64,000 bases of DNA from Dioscorea cayenensis subsp. rotundata (GCF_009730915.1 NC_052489.1:496001-560000), one strand, 5' to 3'; numbered from the stretch's first letter, positions 12,560 through 42,648 are shown. Numbers and translations are program-made. The notes: a model not told the origin generated them from the letters alone.

Positions 12560-12715
12560 TAAGGAACTGTGAGCTAGCCCATTGGTAGTTGTGATTGAGA
12601 TGTTTCGAGTTCAAGCTCTCATATTACAATTTATTTTCTTTATGTCCCTCATGGGAGATTTTGTGTGAGAAATATCTCTCGTTTTCTCTTTCAGAATTGC
12701 ATAATAAGGGTTTAT
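12560..12715 (+). mobile_element. Degenerate SINE-like element
   Basis: GAGCTAGCCCATTGGTAGTT resembles box A and CGAGTTCAAGCTCTC resembles box B. About 100 bases on comes ATAAGGGTTTATCC with a T-run, a tail shared with the pieces at 11.6 and 46.7 kb. Boundaries and family name are not established. Confidence 0.4.
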
Positions 12716-12831
12716 CCTTTAAAATTAAGTTAAACCACCGGAATTTGTGCATCTTCATACCCGCTTATCATTTGTTTTATTGTTTATTGACTATGTAAAA
12801 AAATAATAATTTTAAATAAATTATATGGAGT

Positions 12832-12990
12832 TACCCCGGTAATAGTCTAGCGATTGAGATACTTAACTCCTAGTTAATACATTTTGACTTTTATATGGGA
12901 GATTGAGAGTTCGACTTCCTCAAGGTCAAGTAAAACAACGTGAAAGTCTCTACATAAACCCATACATACTGTCCAAGTGTCCATTGTAAA
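12832..12990 (+). mobile_element. Second tRNA-like repeat fragment
   Basis: TACCCCGGTAATAGTCTAGC followed by GAGAGTTCGACTTCC (box B-like, about 12903-12917) suggests another old SINE head. The rest has decayed and no target duplication is seen. Confidence 0.28.
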
Positions 12991-13285
12991 ATTTTCCCAT
13001 TTTTCGATCACACACACACACATCATATTAAAAAATTGCTTCATACCCACTCAAAAATTTATTTCATCATGATGTAAAATGATAGCATTGGTTGAGCCCT
13101 TAACTTATTTTTCTTGCTTGAATAATTCCGACTAGAATTTAAAAATAAAAAAAAAGTTAATAAATGAATGACTTGAATTAAATTCTAATATTTTAAATGT
13201 TATATAGACAAATTATGTTAATTTATTGCAAAATAAATAAATAAAATACCCCATACAGTACCATGTGAGGTAATATTAAATGAAG

Positions 13286-13635
13286 ACGAACAAAATCACT
13301 TGTTCTTGCCATTGGCTGCAGTTCCAGAACACGGAACAAGTTAAGTAACGCATAGAAATTTGACACGTAATAAAGTTAATGTTGGTCCACAACAAAGATG
13401 GTCTGAATATTGTTTGAGTTCCCTGTTTGGTGTTTGTGATAACGTAGGTGATCCGGATGGCCACGACACCACGCTCTCCTGCGTGACTGTCGGATTCGGA
13501 TTCGGATCCGGACGCGAAACTTTTCGGATTTCTCGAAAACGGGCCCCGCATCCGACAAAGTTATAACCCGCGTGGGACCAACCCTTCCTTGTTTATGTGA
13601 GAATCCGATAACCCGTGAACCCGAATCCGAGAAAG
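13286..13635. other. GC-rich island, no gene
   Basis: A roughly 350-base patch of clearly higher GC within AT-rich DNA. It contains CGGATTCGGATTCGGATCCG at 13491, a GGGCCCCGC block near 13541, and an inverted CCGAATCCG at 13621. Short frames open on both strands, but none looks like a known protein. It may be a promoter or element remnant. Confidence 0.5.
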
Positions 13636-16115
13636 GGGAGGAAAAACTACAACTAAAACTATAATTAATTAAATTTTTATTATTTATTTTAATCATTTAT
13701 ATTTAATTCTAGTTTAGTTAAATTAAGCAATTTTGTCAAAATAATAATAATAATAATATTCTTTTGAAAATAAATTTCAGCATAAAAGTTCTCGATCTTC
13801 GTTCTATTTCCTATCTCTAATTATTAATTCTGATTTCATTATTATATCTATTTTTTTAGAGTAATTTTTCTAAATTTCAAGTAAAAAAATATTATTTAAT
13901 ACGCTTCCTTGGAAGGTAATATTAATACTATTTTTTTTTAATTTAATTTTGGTTGTAATTTTGAGACAAGACATCATGATTTGATTACTTATGATGAAAC
14001 TCAACCGGAAAACTATTAAAAAGTGAAAAAAATTTCAAAGTTCCACTTTGGCGTGCCTTTATGGCCAAGTTCACCACTAATGTTGTGCTCCATGACCAAA
14101 TCTAGTCCTAAACATGAGCCTTTTGACCTTAATGGTTTAACAATTACTTTTCTCATCATTTATTTATTTATTTATTTATTTTCATACATGCATGTGATAT
14201 TAATAATAAATCTTAATTTTTTATTTAATTAGAGATTACTAAATATGGTCTTCAACATTAGGTGGAGAAGGCACACAAGTGTTGAGCTACAAAATTCAAC
14301 CATCATGTATGGCCTTTGAGCTACTACAACCAGAGTTAAATTAAACTGAGCTTTTTAATTATAAATTATTTTATTATATACATTTATATATTTTTATTAT
14401 TTTTTTATATTTGATTAGAAAGACTTATGCATATAGACTTCATTAGAAGCAAGGTGAGACATAAGTTTTAATGATACTTCCAATTTAGAGGTATATCACT
14501 TCCATTATATCAAATCTTTTTAATCAAATATATATGCATTTAATATAAATTTTTTTACTATAAATTCAGTTTCTTGTTAAACAAAAATAGAATCGGTGGA
14601 TTTAGCCATTTAATAAATTAATGCTAGTTTTTGGACTATCTCTTAAATTTATTGAATTATTATTAATTTAACAATGGGTGTAGTCTAGAAGGATTTCTTT
14701 TTGGGAGTAGGTAGCCACCAAACCAATTAGACCACCTCAAGGAATATTGATAACGACTTATATTAAATCATTATCTTGTTGGATTTTATTTTAATAATTT
14801 GGTGAAATGGTGTTTTTTTTTTAAAAAAAAAATCATTTATTAAAATTCACTCAATCCTTTTTTTTTGTTTGTTTCTTCATTTAAATATATTCATCAACTT
14901 TGGTTACATTTATATAATATAAACACTTTTTTTTTTTAAAAAAAAAATTATGTATATGCAATAATTTATTTAATTATTTATTTTCTTGTCTAATTGAAAC
15001 AGAGACAAATTGTGATTGAAGATTGTAAAATCGAGTTATATTTTAAGATTATTTAATTAAATTTAAAATTGATTTTGTCTATTTTTTTTTTTTTTTAAAT
15101 AATTTTGTGAATCAAGCTTTATTTTATATCATACAATGAGAGCATTTATTTCTCATGTCATGTGGCCATTATGATCACCATGAACCAACTACAAAACCAT
15201 GATTAAATAAATTTATAGATATTTTAAATGAGAAAATGGACATATCATGACCTTGAGGCCAAAGACCGCCTTTGAGAATTAAGTATTTATAATTTAAAAA
15301 ATAATTAAAATATAGGGTCCTATTAATCTATGAAATAAGCATCCCACGTCTGTTACACATTTTCATATTGTTATTAAAATTCAATTAAATTTAAATTCTT
15401 CATCCTATGTGAGATACATCTTGACCGTATATTAAAAATATTATCTTTGTATTATTTTTAATAAATTTATTATGTTCAGTTACTTAAGTGTATCTATCTC
15501 TATTATATGATTTGTCCATATTTATATATAAAAAAATTTTATTAACATAATTTAAAATTAAATATATTTAAAGGTTTTGCTTAACGCTCGCTCAAAAATA
15601 AATAATTAAATTATTATTTTTTTCACATACGTAATACAAAAATTGTTTGAATCAATTAAAAAAAATATAATTTTTATGAAAGAATATAATTAAGCAAACT
15701 ATTTGAATTTTTTTAATTTACTTGTCAATGTATAAATTTGATTTTCTCGAGTATTCTATATAACAAAAAGTCAAACTGTTTTCTGACAGCGAGAAAATTG
15801 TTTATATAATTAATTAATTAATTAATTAATTATTAAATTATTATTTATTATTTATAAAATCGATTATCTTTGGTTAACCACTATACCTAAAGAGAATCTG
15901 AATTTTTTATATCTATATACATAAAATTGGACATGATTTCCTATTTTTTTATTTTTTTATAACAGTACATATATTCAATTCAAATAAAAAAAAATTTTTA
16001 AAAAAAAGAAAAAGGAAATAATTTTAAAAAGGAAACAATAAAAATAAAAAAAAAATTTTAAAAAAGGGAAAAAAAAAAGAGGCAAGCGCGTCCACCTGGA
16101 GCTCTCTGACGTTTT

Positions 16116-16116
<1 letters not shown>

Positions 16117-16147
<31 letters not shown>
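16117..16147 (+). repeat. (GA)n in BEACH gene leader
   Basis: A run of about 15 AG units lies in the likely 5' untranslated region, some 340 bases before the start. GAGA repeats are frequent in plant leaders and can bind BPC factors. Confidence 0.8.
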
Positions 16148-16152
<5 letters not shown>

Positions 16153-16486
16153 CCGCTTTAGAGAGAGAAAGAGAGAGACCGCAAACGACCTCTTCTTCTC
16201 GCCTTCCATTCCAAATCATCGCCCCCATTTCTCTCGGAAGCTGCATTGATCTCAGAAATCCGCGTTGAAATCACAGCTAGGCTTGCCTCCAAAGCTATCG
16301 GAATCGAACAAGCGCGGTGAAAATCGGGTGGAAATCGGCCGGGAACCAGCCGGATCTGCTGCCCTTTGATCCTGATCCGTTGAACGGGTGATCTTTGCTT
16401 CTGGGATTGATTTTCGTGGGTTTTTTTTCGATCGGAAGGGATTTGGAAAGGATTCAGGTTGGTTGGGGTCTTCGGATGAGGACCTC

Positions 16487-33761
<17,275 letters not shown>

Positions 33762-35487
33762 TGATCCCTCGACAGAACCATTGCTGATCCTTAAATTCTT
33801 ATGTGGGGTTAGCATTCAGGGATTTATTCGGTTCCCCGATTCAGATAGAACGATAAGAGCTGGCCTCGAAATGGTTTGAAAATGCGTGCCTGATATTGGA
33901 ATGCTTTGCTACAAAATCAACAAAAGGATATGCTAACTTCAACAAAGAAGTTCAGGTTAAATTATAACTGCTAACAGAAAGAAAGAGAAAAATGGTTGCT
34001 CTCATCATTTTGTTCTTTGGGGGAAGGCTTGTTCCTCACAGTCGGAATTTCCGTCTTTTTCTGGTTTATGTGCATCAAAGCTCTGCTGGTTTACCTGTTT
34101 TTGGTGTGAATAGGTGGTAACCAATGTGTTTGTAAAATTGTATAGAATGTGTTTTATGGGGGTTGAAGAATCAAATCAAAAATGGGAAGACATGAACAAA
34201 TATTGGTTTCAATTTGCTTGTTCATGTTGTTGATTCTTTCTTAGGGTGTGATTTTGTCACCCGTTTGGATCAACTGCAACTTTCCTCATCTCTCTTTTTA
34301 TTTTTATTTTTATTTTTTAATTTTTTTTAGGAAGTCTTCCCATTTATTTCTAAACTTATTATTCTAAATTGTTGTGTTGGTATGTTTATTATTGTACTGG
34401 TTTTATTATTGCCTAATCAAATTTTTGTGTGATAGTTAGTATGTATGAGTTTTATAAACAGCTTTTTATGCATTGTAGACATTAATATGGAAAGATGGTT
34501 TGTGTGTTTCAGAACCTGATGATTTATTTGGTGCAAACAGTTATTTCACTGTCTTTATATTTTATTTTATTTTTTTTTATGAAAAAAATTTTAACTTCAA
34601 AAGAAATTTTCTATTAATCAAAAGTGCTTCCAATGATTAAAAAGCTTTTCTAAAATTAGACCTTATATTCTTGGGTATATTTAACTTTTGCAAAATGTTA
34701 TTCCCTTCTCGTCGTTCTTTTTTATAGGTTACAAATCCATGTTTTTTTTATTTGTCATTTTTAAATATTTAAAAATATTTATTATTATTATTTTAAATTA
34801 TGATATAATTTGTTTATAAAATCTTATCAAATAACCAAGCTTTCAGTTAATCATGACAGATAAAAAGAAACATATGGAGTAATACATTCTAAACGTGTAT
34901 GCAAAAAGTAATTATTTATAGGTGTTATAAATATTATCATATTTTATTTTAATGACAATATTTATCCATCCAAGAATTATCTAATTTATATTATTTTGTT
35001 AATAAAAAAGATTTAATTAATAATAAAGCAAATTTTCTAATCCTTAAAAAAATTACAAAATTCCGCAGAAAAACGAAGAAGACACTGGCAATTTTTTGGC
35101 AGTAGATTGGCACTGACTTTTTCATCAAGACACAAGTTTACAAAACTGCCCCTAATTCTAAATGAAAAGATACGTCACACTCTCACCTAAAATAACTCAT
35201 GGACAAGATTAAATTACCTGGCAAATTTAACGGTCTTGATTTATTGAGTTCTATTTGAGGGTCAGTTTCCCCGGTCTCAGATAAATAATTCTGGAAACAT
35301 CTGGTCTTAAACTAAAGTACCCTTAGTATTCCCTCTATTTACATCCTGACCAATTGATTGATTCTAGGAATTTAGAAAAAAATGGGGTGGGTGTTTTCGG
35401 AAATAAGGATCTATAAATTGGTAGTAACTGAGGGATGAGAGAGAATAGAAAGCCGGAAAAGCGACGGTGATCTGGTCGACGGTGAAG
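33762..35487. other. Intergenic: BEACH 3' region and TSJT1-like promoter
   Basis: The first 500 bases are probably the BEACH 3' untranslated region. The rest is AT-rich with no coding signal. The promoter of the next gene lies at the right end. Confidence 0.6.
35412..35418 (+). promoter_or_regulatory. TATA box of the TSJT1-like gene
   Basis: TATAAAT lies 76 bases before the start codon, a typical distance if the leader is about 45 bases. It stands out because the sequence around it is not a TA repeat. Confidence 0.5.
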
Positions 35488-38400
35488 ATGCTGGCGGTGC
35501 TCGATCAGACGGTGGCGAAGAGCCCGGAGGGGCTGAGGGTTGCCGGAGACGATGGAGGCTCCGGCGTGGCGGCGCTGTTGGAGAAGTTCGTGACGGACTA
35601 CGATGGAACGGTTGTGGTCGAACTTGAGAGCAGTTGTTCCTTAGCGTACACGGTCAAGAAGGAGAGCCCTCTGCTTACGAGGTGAATCTTGATTCATTTT
35701 AGAGATTTAGTTTCAATTCTTGATTTCAATGATTAGATCTTCTTCTTCTTCTTGTTGTTGTTGTTCTTTCAATCAACAATCAAGAACGATGGGATTTTTC
35801 TTTTGTTATTGTTCTTGTGTTTGATCTTCTTGTCTTGATTATTGATTTTGGTTTATGGATTTCAATGTGATGAGATTGTTGGATAATATGAGTGTTTATT
35901 GGGTTATGGACTTGTGATCATGGATTTTTTTCCCTTGTGGTTCTGTTAAACATTCTTAAGATTTACAGAATTGAATTTAGGCGAAGAGCGATAGATTTAC
36001 TAGTTTATATTTTTCGTGATATTTGTGCACAGTAGTGACCCGTTTGTGATGTTTTTTGCAATGTTGATGGCTTCTTTGTAACTGTCTTATATCCTATTAA
36101 TGTTTTTTAGCGTGAAATTAGATTTAATTTGAAGTTTGGTTTATCTTTTATCAGTTTCTTGAATGGGCATTATAGAATGGTTTCTTTAACCTGGTATGGA
36201 GTGTTGTATTGTTTTCTTCCTCGATGACTCATTTCTTGTTTCAACGAAATTTAAGTGATTTAATTTTTTTGAGTTTTATGAAGAAAAAATATTTGTTTGT
36301 TGTTTTATAAAGACGTGTTTGATAATTCCTAATTTTAGCAAGTTTTGTCATGTTTCGGAAAACAATGAAATTTTCTTTGTTTATTTTTTTGGGTGTCATA
36401 TATAACTGTAAAGAATTCCAAAATGATGATTAAAGGCAAATTTTAGGCTTATACTAAGTTTGTATATTTAGTTGGAGACAAATAATAAGAAAATTGTGAG
36501 TCTGTAAAATTTCTAGGATTGGAGTGAGGGGAGTAATTACTGATTTGATACTAAATAGAGATAGAGAAAAAAATTTTGATGCAATATTTAGTGGGAGTCA
36601 TATAAAGTATTGGGTTGAACTTGCAATTCCACTAGAATAGAGTATTTGGTTCTCTTCAACAAGATTCTTTGGCATGAGTTATGAAAAGCACTTGGGTGGC
36701 TGTGTATAAAAACAGAGGAGATTCCAAGCTAGATTGGGATATAACTTATGGATTATATCATTGAACTCTAGGAGATGACTAAGCTTTGGTTAAGCTGCAA
36801 GGAATGTTGTGCTTTGAGAACCATAGCTGTACTTTGTTCGAGATAGATATTCATTCATTCAGTGTTTTTCTTGATTTTGCTTGGTATTTGTTATTGGCGT
36901 TAGTTCCGGTGAAGGAGTGACCAAGGAGTTTTCAATCACAGTAAGGATGTTGCAAAGATTTGGTATTCAGTGCCTTTCTTCTTGAATTGATAGTGGATGT
37001 AATTTAGGACAATATTCCTTCATGACTGCTGGCTGTGCCATGTTAATTTCATTAATTGGAATAGTAGTAAATGTCAGGTGAAAATTATTTGAACATACTT
37101 TAAGTTTGATGTCTTAGGTTTAGGAGAAGTAAGGTTCAAGACATGGAATGCAAATTTAATAGTGTAGAAATATCTTGAGGCTTTGATAAATTAAGGCTTG
37201 ACAAATGAATTAGCAAAGTGCAAGAGGATTTTCATGTAATTGTAAACCTCATTTTAATGAAAACTTTAATTCAAGATGATTTTCCAAAGAAACAATCTAT
37301 CTGTGAAATAAATATGGCATAGATGAGATTGCTTAGATGCTGTTATATAATAGCAAGAAAGACTGAGATGGAGTCGTATAAGAAGCTTTGGTTGTGTTAT
37401 TCCGTTATGATGGAGTGACGGAATTCTTGTTGTTTTGTTCAAAAGGTTGGGGGGAAGGTTTAACATGCCATTTTATGGAAGCAATAAGGATTATATTAAT
37501 TTGAAGTGGCAAAGGTCTGTTAAGTGATTTAAATTTTATACATTCTATCTAATGTGCTACAATTGTGTTTGTCAATGGTGCTTTCAGTTAACTAGGTATT
37601 TCTAGATTTAGCTTCATGCTACTTACATTGGAAAAATGTATGAGAAATCTTTGGTGATATATTGACTTGTTAATTTCTTGCTGACACTGAGTAGCTGCTT
37701 TTTTCAATTGTTATTTTTTTCTTCTTCTTCAAATTGCAAGCCTGTCACAAGGTTACTTTCATTCCGTTTTCCGATATTGACAAATAACAAGCATGTCTAT
37801 GATATATTGATATTGCACAAAGAGATGTAAGCAATAACCCGAATGTAGTGTGTTGCTAGTTTAAGAAAGAAAAATATGCATCTTCAATCATCACACATTT
37901 TCATAGTGCCAATTTGCCTTTCATTCCAGTATGTGTTTTTTTAACTTCAGCATTTGAAGGGCCATTTCATACTTCTTTCAGTTTGTTCTGCCTCAATAAC
38001 TAATGATATATATTGTCCTTTCTTGCAGACTATTTGCTGTTCTCGATAATATATTCTGTTTGTTTGAAGGAGAGTTTGAAAATGTTGGTCTTTTGAAGCA
38101 GCAATATGGACTGAACAAGACTGCAAATGAGGTTGTCATTGTGATAGAAGCCTACAGAACATTAAGAGATCGAGGTGCTTATCCTGCTGATCAGGTCGTG
38201 AGAGATTTTCATGGGAAATTTGCATTTGTTCTGTATGATAACACAAATAAGTCGACCTTCATAGCAGCTGTGAGTATATATATCATTCTCTACTCGTTCT
38301 GATTTGATTCCTTATACTGAAATAAACTGATCATCATTTAGAAATATGTAAGCTTTGTTCTGCTTCCTGTTAGTCAGTAAACCAAAACATTTGATTCCTC

Positions 38401-39010
38401 ATACTGAAATAAACTGATCATTTAGAAATATGTAAGCTCTGTTGATGTCTGATGTTCTCATATATCAGAGCGATAGAAAGTCCATTTTGAACTTCAGTGA
38501 TAGTTTTCAGAATGCATGAAAAGCATATCATAGTAAGTGATTATATATATGCCAGAGGGTGTTTAATTGAACATACAACTACAAAGTGCTAACACTCAGA
38601 CATATAGGACCCTGATGGTGGTATCCCATTCTTCTGGGGATGTGATCCTGAAGGTCATCTTATCCTCTCCGATAATGTGGATTTTCTCAGACTAGGATGC
38701 GGGAAATCATTTGCACCATTTCCGAAAGGTATACACACTTGTGAGTTGTGAGACACATGTATTTAAGCTTATCAATTTTAATAATGATCTCAATTTCATC
38801 CATGTATTATCAATAATCACAGGTTGCTTCTTCTCAACCAAAGGCGGACTGCAGAGCTACGAACACCCTCTGAACGAGTTGAAACCAGTTCCAAGGGTGG
38901 ACAGCAAGGGGGAAGTGTTGGGTGTTACCTACAAGGTTGATGCACAAACTAAAAAGGGGTCTTCCATGCCAAGGGTTGGCAGTGCTGCTGATTGGTCCTC
39001 TCAATACTAA
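35488..39010 (+). CDS. Aluminium-induced / stem-specific TSJT1-like protein (YGL and LRDR motifs)
   Basis: Exons 35488-35681, 38029-38269, 38608-38728 and 38823-39010 join in frame to 247 aa. The N-terminus MLAVLDQTVAKSPEGL is typical of the family. The two naming motifs are present: YGL in KQQYGLNKTA and LRDR in YRTLRDRGAYPAD. Later blocks are FHGKFAFVLYD, PFFWGCDPEGHLILSDN, FAPFPKGCFF and EHPLNELKPVPRVDSKGEV. The fold is related to class II glutamine amidotransferases, but the catalytic N-terminal Cys is not at position 2, so amidotransferase activity is not expected. Members respond to aluminium, sugar starvation and auxin; the biochemical role is unsettled. Intron 1 is long (2.35 kb) and intron 3 holds a small duplication. 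An in-frame GTG upstream at 35467 is not the start. Confidence 0.92.
38303..38443 (+). repeat. Direct duplication in TSJT1-like intron 2-3 region
   Basis: A 57-base segment at 38303-38359 (starting TTTGATTCCTTATACTG) recurs at 38390-38443 with a 3-base deletion and two substitutions. The period is 87 bases. It lies between exons 2 and 3. Confidence 0.85.
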
Positions 39011-40487
39011 TTCAACAGCCAGCTACCTCATTAAAAATAAATCAATCAGGGCTCTTTGTTTTGCCCATGAATGCTCTCTTCTTCTTCTTCTTCTTCTTCT
39101 CCTGTTCTTGTTGGATTTCCATGATGTTGTTTTCCCCTTCATGTTTGCTGTGAGATTTAATCTTTGATCAGCTGAACCTTGAAGACACAACTGCTTGTTC
39201 ATCCAGCTGGACTTTTATATCTTGTGTGTAGTAGCATCATCACATCCTTTTGAAGGATTAATTTCGTGTACTCGTATTTCCTTTTGTTTGTTTTGTCTGA
39301 GCTTTTTTTTATTTATTTTTTAACTTATATATACCAAATATATACTACATTAGACTCTGTAATTGTTGGGTAAGTAATTGAGGCTGAAATATTTAAGGTT
39401 ATAGTTTCAATAAACGGATGGTTAACAAATAGATTATTTCTCTCCTTATTATTTTCAAACATATCTAATTAGAGTATGTAGGTTAAGAAAAAGAAAGACT
39501 ATATATAATAATCATTTAATTTCTGTGAAAACCTTTCCCCTGTTTTGTCAATCCATGCAAGATGGACACACACACACACACAGAAATCAAAGTTCATGTA
39601 CAATGCCTCGTCCTCTTCTCCGTTTGGATAAAAGAGTGCATGCATGTACTCTCCAACCACTCTAAAAAGTATATATCCATTTCAAAGACTTAGCAGTTAG
39701 CCCCCCACAACTACTCCTTACACTACTCCAACTCCAAGACACACACTGATCAGAGATATATTTAGAGCTAGCTAGAATCCCAACATACACATTAACACAT
39801 AGATATAACTGAAAGGCTGAAAGAACTTAAGCAAAATGGAACTTTGTTTTCATTTTTTATTTCCTTAAAAACAAATAAATGGCAACCGAGAGTCTCACAA
39901 TACTCCTATTCACACAAATAGTATCATCATCCCACTGGTCCTCTCAAGTCCCAATCCCTCTACTCCTTTCTCTATATAGTCCTTTGCCCTTCCAACTTCC
40001 TTCCTTCCATCCATACCTTTTCTCATAACTTGCATTACACTTGTTTTCTCCCTAACTCTTTCTTTATCTTCCTCATATAGAAAGATAGAGTCATTTCTCA
40101 CCTTCAAGCCATATAATATCTCTTTCTCTCTTTCTTCTTGTTGGTCACTTCTTGCTACTTCTTGCATTATAGCTAGTGATATATATTCTCTATTAATATA
40201 TATAGAGAATGAGACTATTAATTACCTTATGTTTAGCCAGTCTATACTCTAGAGAAAAGATATATATAGAAACTCTTGGAGAAACAGTTTCTCTTTACTT
40301 CATACATATTAGTTTCTACTTGCATGCAACTATTTTCTCTTTAGCACATCATACCTATATATATATATATAAATACGTACACAAATACAGTCCACGCCCA
40401 ACTTGTTATGCATGGCTATAAACTAGTGAAAACCCTACCATCACTACTACTACTACTACTACTCCAAGTACTCCAACAATACCATCC
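39011..40487. other. Intergenic: TSJT1-like 3' region and YUCCA promoter
   Basis: Begins with a (CTT)n run at about 39079-39101. The right half is the YUCCA upstream region: RY motifs at 39639-39646 (CATGCATG) and 40323-40328 (CATGCA), a TA-rich TATA-like run at 40357-40374, and (CTA)n at 40444-40463 in the leader. A short upstream frame at 40209-40421 looks fortuitous. Confidence 0.6.
40444..40463 (+). repeat. (CTA)n in YUCCA leader
   Basis: About six CTA units, 24 bases before the start codon, in the probable 5' untranslated region. Confidence 0.75.
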
Positions 40488-41522
40488 ATGGTGGCCGGGC
40501 CAATCATAATAGGCGCAGGGCCATCAGGTCTGGCAGTGGCCGCCTCATTGAGCCGTCTATCGATCCCTTCGATGATCATCGAGCGATCAAACGATATCGC
40601 TGATCTGTGGCAACATCATACCTATGATCGTCTTTCTCTCCACCTCCCTAAACAGTTATGCCAACTTCCTCACCTCCCATTCCCAACTCACTTCCCTACT
40701 TACCCTTCAAAAAATGACTTCCTCCATTACCTCCATTCCTATGCTCTCCATTTCTCACTTAAGCCTTTGTTCAATCACACTGTAGTGTCTGCTTCCTTTG
40801 ATGCCAGTTGTTCCCTTTGGAGAGTCATTGTCACTGTTTCTGAGCCTCTTTCGGCTGCTTCCGGAACTAGTGAGTCCCTCTCGGAGACGTTATCGGAGTC
40901 TGGTGAGTCAACTGTTTTGCCGGAGGTGGTGGAGTTTATGTCAAGGTGGCTGGTGGTGGCCACCGGAGAGAATGCAGAACCAGTCATGCCAGAGATGAAA
41001 GGGAGGGAGATGTTCCATGGCAGTGTCTTGCATTCTAGTGAGTATAAGAATGGAATGGAGTATAAGGACAAGAAGGTTTTGGTTGTTGGTTGTGGGAATT
41101 CAGGGATGGAGATGTGCTTGGACTTGTGTGAGCATGGTGCTATCCCTTTCCTGTCTGTGAGAACTGGGGTAATATATATATATATATATATATGTTCTGT
41201 TTTTTTGATCATTAATTAATTCAATTGATTTTGAACAAGATGAATATATATGCATGCATGTGTGTGTGTGTAGGTGCATGTTTTGCCAAGGGAGATACTA
41301 GGAACATCAACATTTAAGTTGGCAATGAAGTTGATGAAATGGCTGCCATTGAGAATGGTGGACAAAGTGCTGGTAATGGTGGCCAAGTTGGTGATTGGAG
41401 ACACAGAGAAGTATGGGTTAAAAAGACCTCAAATGGGGCCACTGGAGCTCAAGAACTTGACAGGAAAAACACCCGTTTTGGATGTTGGAGCTCTTTCATT
41501 CATCAAAGATGGAACCATTAAG

Positions 41523-41584
<62 letters not shown>

Positions 41585-42049
41585 TAATTATATATATATA
41601 TATATATATTACAGAAGGTAAAAGACAAGATTTCTTTTCTGTAAAAATCTTTTTACAGATAGTACCAGAAGTAGAATCTCTAACATGCAATGGAGCCAAG
41701 TTTGTTGATGGGAGAGAACTGACATTTGAGTCTGTGCTTTTCGCAACTGGTTATACAAACAATGTTCCTTCATGGCTCAAGGTCATCAATCATTTATTCA
41801 TATATAATTAATTCCCATTTCATTATATATATATATATATATATAATACAAAGCATTAATTTATTAATTGGTTTTTAATTATAGGAAGAACATGATCATC
41901 ATCAGTTATGCTCTAATGGATGGAAAGGAGAGAAAGGGCTCTATTATGTAGGATTCACAAGGAGAGGACTACTCGGAACACGCATCGAAGCCGACAAGAT
42001 CGCTTTCGACATTGCTGGGAATTGGAAGAACAAGTTGCAGCACTACTGA
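40488..42049 (+). CDS. YUC: YUCCA indole-3-pyruvate flavin monooxygenase
   Basis: Converts indole-3-pyruvate to indole-3-acetic acid with NADPH and oxygen, the last step of the main auxin route. Exons 40488-41168, 41274-41522, 41659-41781 and 41885-42049 join in frame to 405 aa. Seen: FAD site [13 protein letters not shown] at residues about 5-17; [15 protein letters not shown] and FPTYPSK typical of YUCCAs; [15 protein letters not shown] near 160; NADPH site [11 protein letters not shown] near 200; [13 protein letters not shown] near 350; and [15 protein letters not shown] near the end. Sequence style is closest to the YUC10/YUC11 side of the family, by memory. A Ser-rich insert around residues 123-145 lies between the FAD and NADPH sites. 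All three introns are only 103-136 bases and each holds a microsatellite. Confidence 0.94.
41172..41193 (+). repeat. (AT)n in YUCCA intron 1
   Basis: Eleven AT units start three bases after the splice donor. Confidence 0.85.
41524..41609 (+). repeat. (TTA)n plus (TA)n in YUCCA intron 2
   Basis: A TTA array of about 20 units (41524-41584) is followed by (TA)10 at 41589-41609. Together they make up most of the 136-base intron. Confidence 0.88.
41824..41844 (+). repeat. (AT)n in YUCCA intron 3
   Basis: About ten AT units fill a fifth of the 103-base intron. Confidence 0.82.
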
Positions 42050-42226
42050 TGATGACTGATCAATTAATTAACCATCCAAGTACTTAACAAAATTTTTGTT
42101 CCTATCATTGTGTCTCAAAGTTCATGATCATCATATCATATATCCACATGAAGATGTGGTGCATGTGTACAATCTTACAAGTTCTCAACATGATACAAGA
42201 GTGCATACAGCACTGCTTATGTTATC

Positions 42227-42230
<4 letters not shown>

Positions 42231-42284
<54 letters not shown>
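42231..42284 (+). repeat. (ATT)n microsatellite
   Basis: Eighteen ATT units in the YUCCA 3' region, about 180 bases after the stop. Confidence 0.88.
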
Positions 42285-42286
<2 letters not shown>

Positions 42287-42648
42287 TACTTTAATTTGCA
42301 ACACAAGTCTTGTTCTTTCTCTTTCTTGAATCCCCTTTAAATTATATACCAATGAAATAATAATAATGATAATGATGATGAATAAAACAAAAGAGAGGAG
42401 GAAGAGTGGTGGTCTTGCTCCCCAAATTCCAATTGCTGGGCACACTGAGGAGTTCTTGTTGTCTGTATGTATCTTCTCTCATGGTACTTATGTACAGTAC
42501 TCTTATGATCAGAAGGAGGCACAGACTACTAATAAAAGGATGATGGCACTTGACACTGAGAGGTCCCAAAGCTTCACATGATTGTTTTATGATGAGTGAG
42601 TGGATGTATGAAACAAGGGGACACTCCTCCATATGCTACAACACTTCC

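Larger units (their letters stand above)
11033..16486. other. Large gene-poor interval
   Basis: About 5.4 kb of AT-rich DNA upstream of two divergent genes. It contains SINE-like fragments (11.6, 12.56, 12.84 kb), a (TTA)n array with duplicated flanks (12.0 kb), a GC-rich island (13.3-13.6 kb), T-run/A-run palindromes (14.81 and 14.93 kb), and the GA-rich BEACH leader from about 16.1 kb. I see no gene with splice-consistent coding potential. Confidence 0.6.

Noticed and set aside
40180-40212. Hairpin ATTCTCTAT...ATAGAGAAT as a microRNA precursor
   Set aside because: The stem is only 9 bases around a TA run, too short for a plant microRNA precursor.
40209-40421. 70-codon upstream frame before YUCCA
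   Set aside because: Low-complexity TA-rich residues with no conservation signal; probably upstream of or within an ordinary leader.
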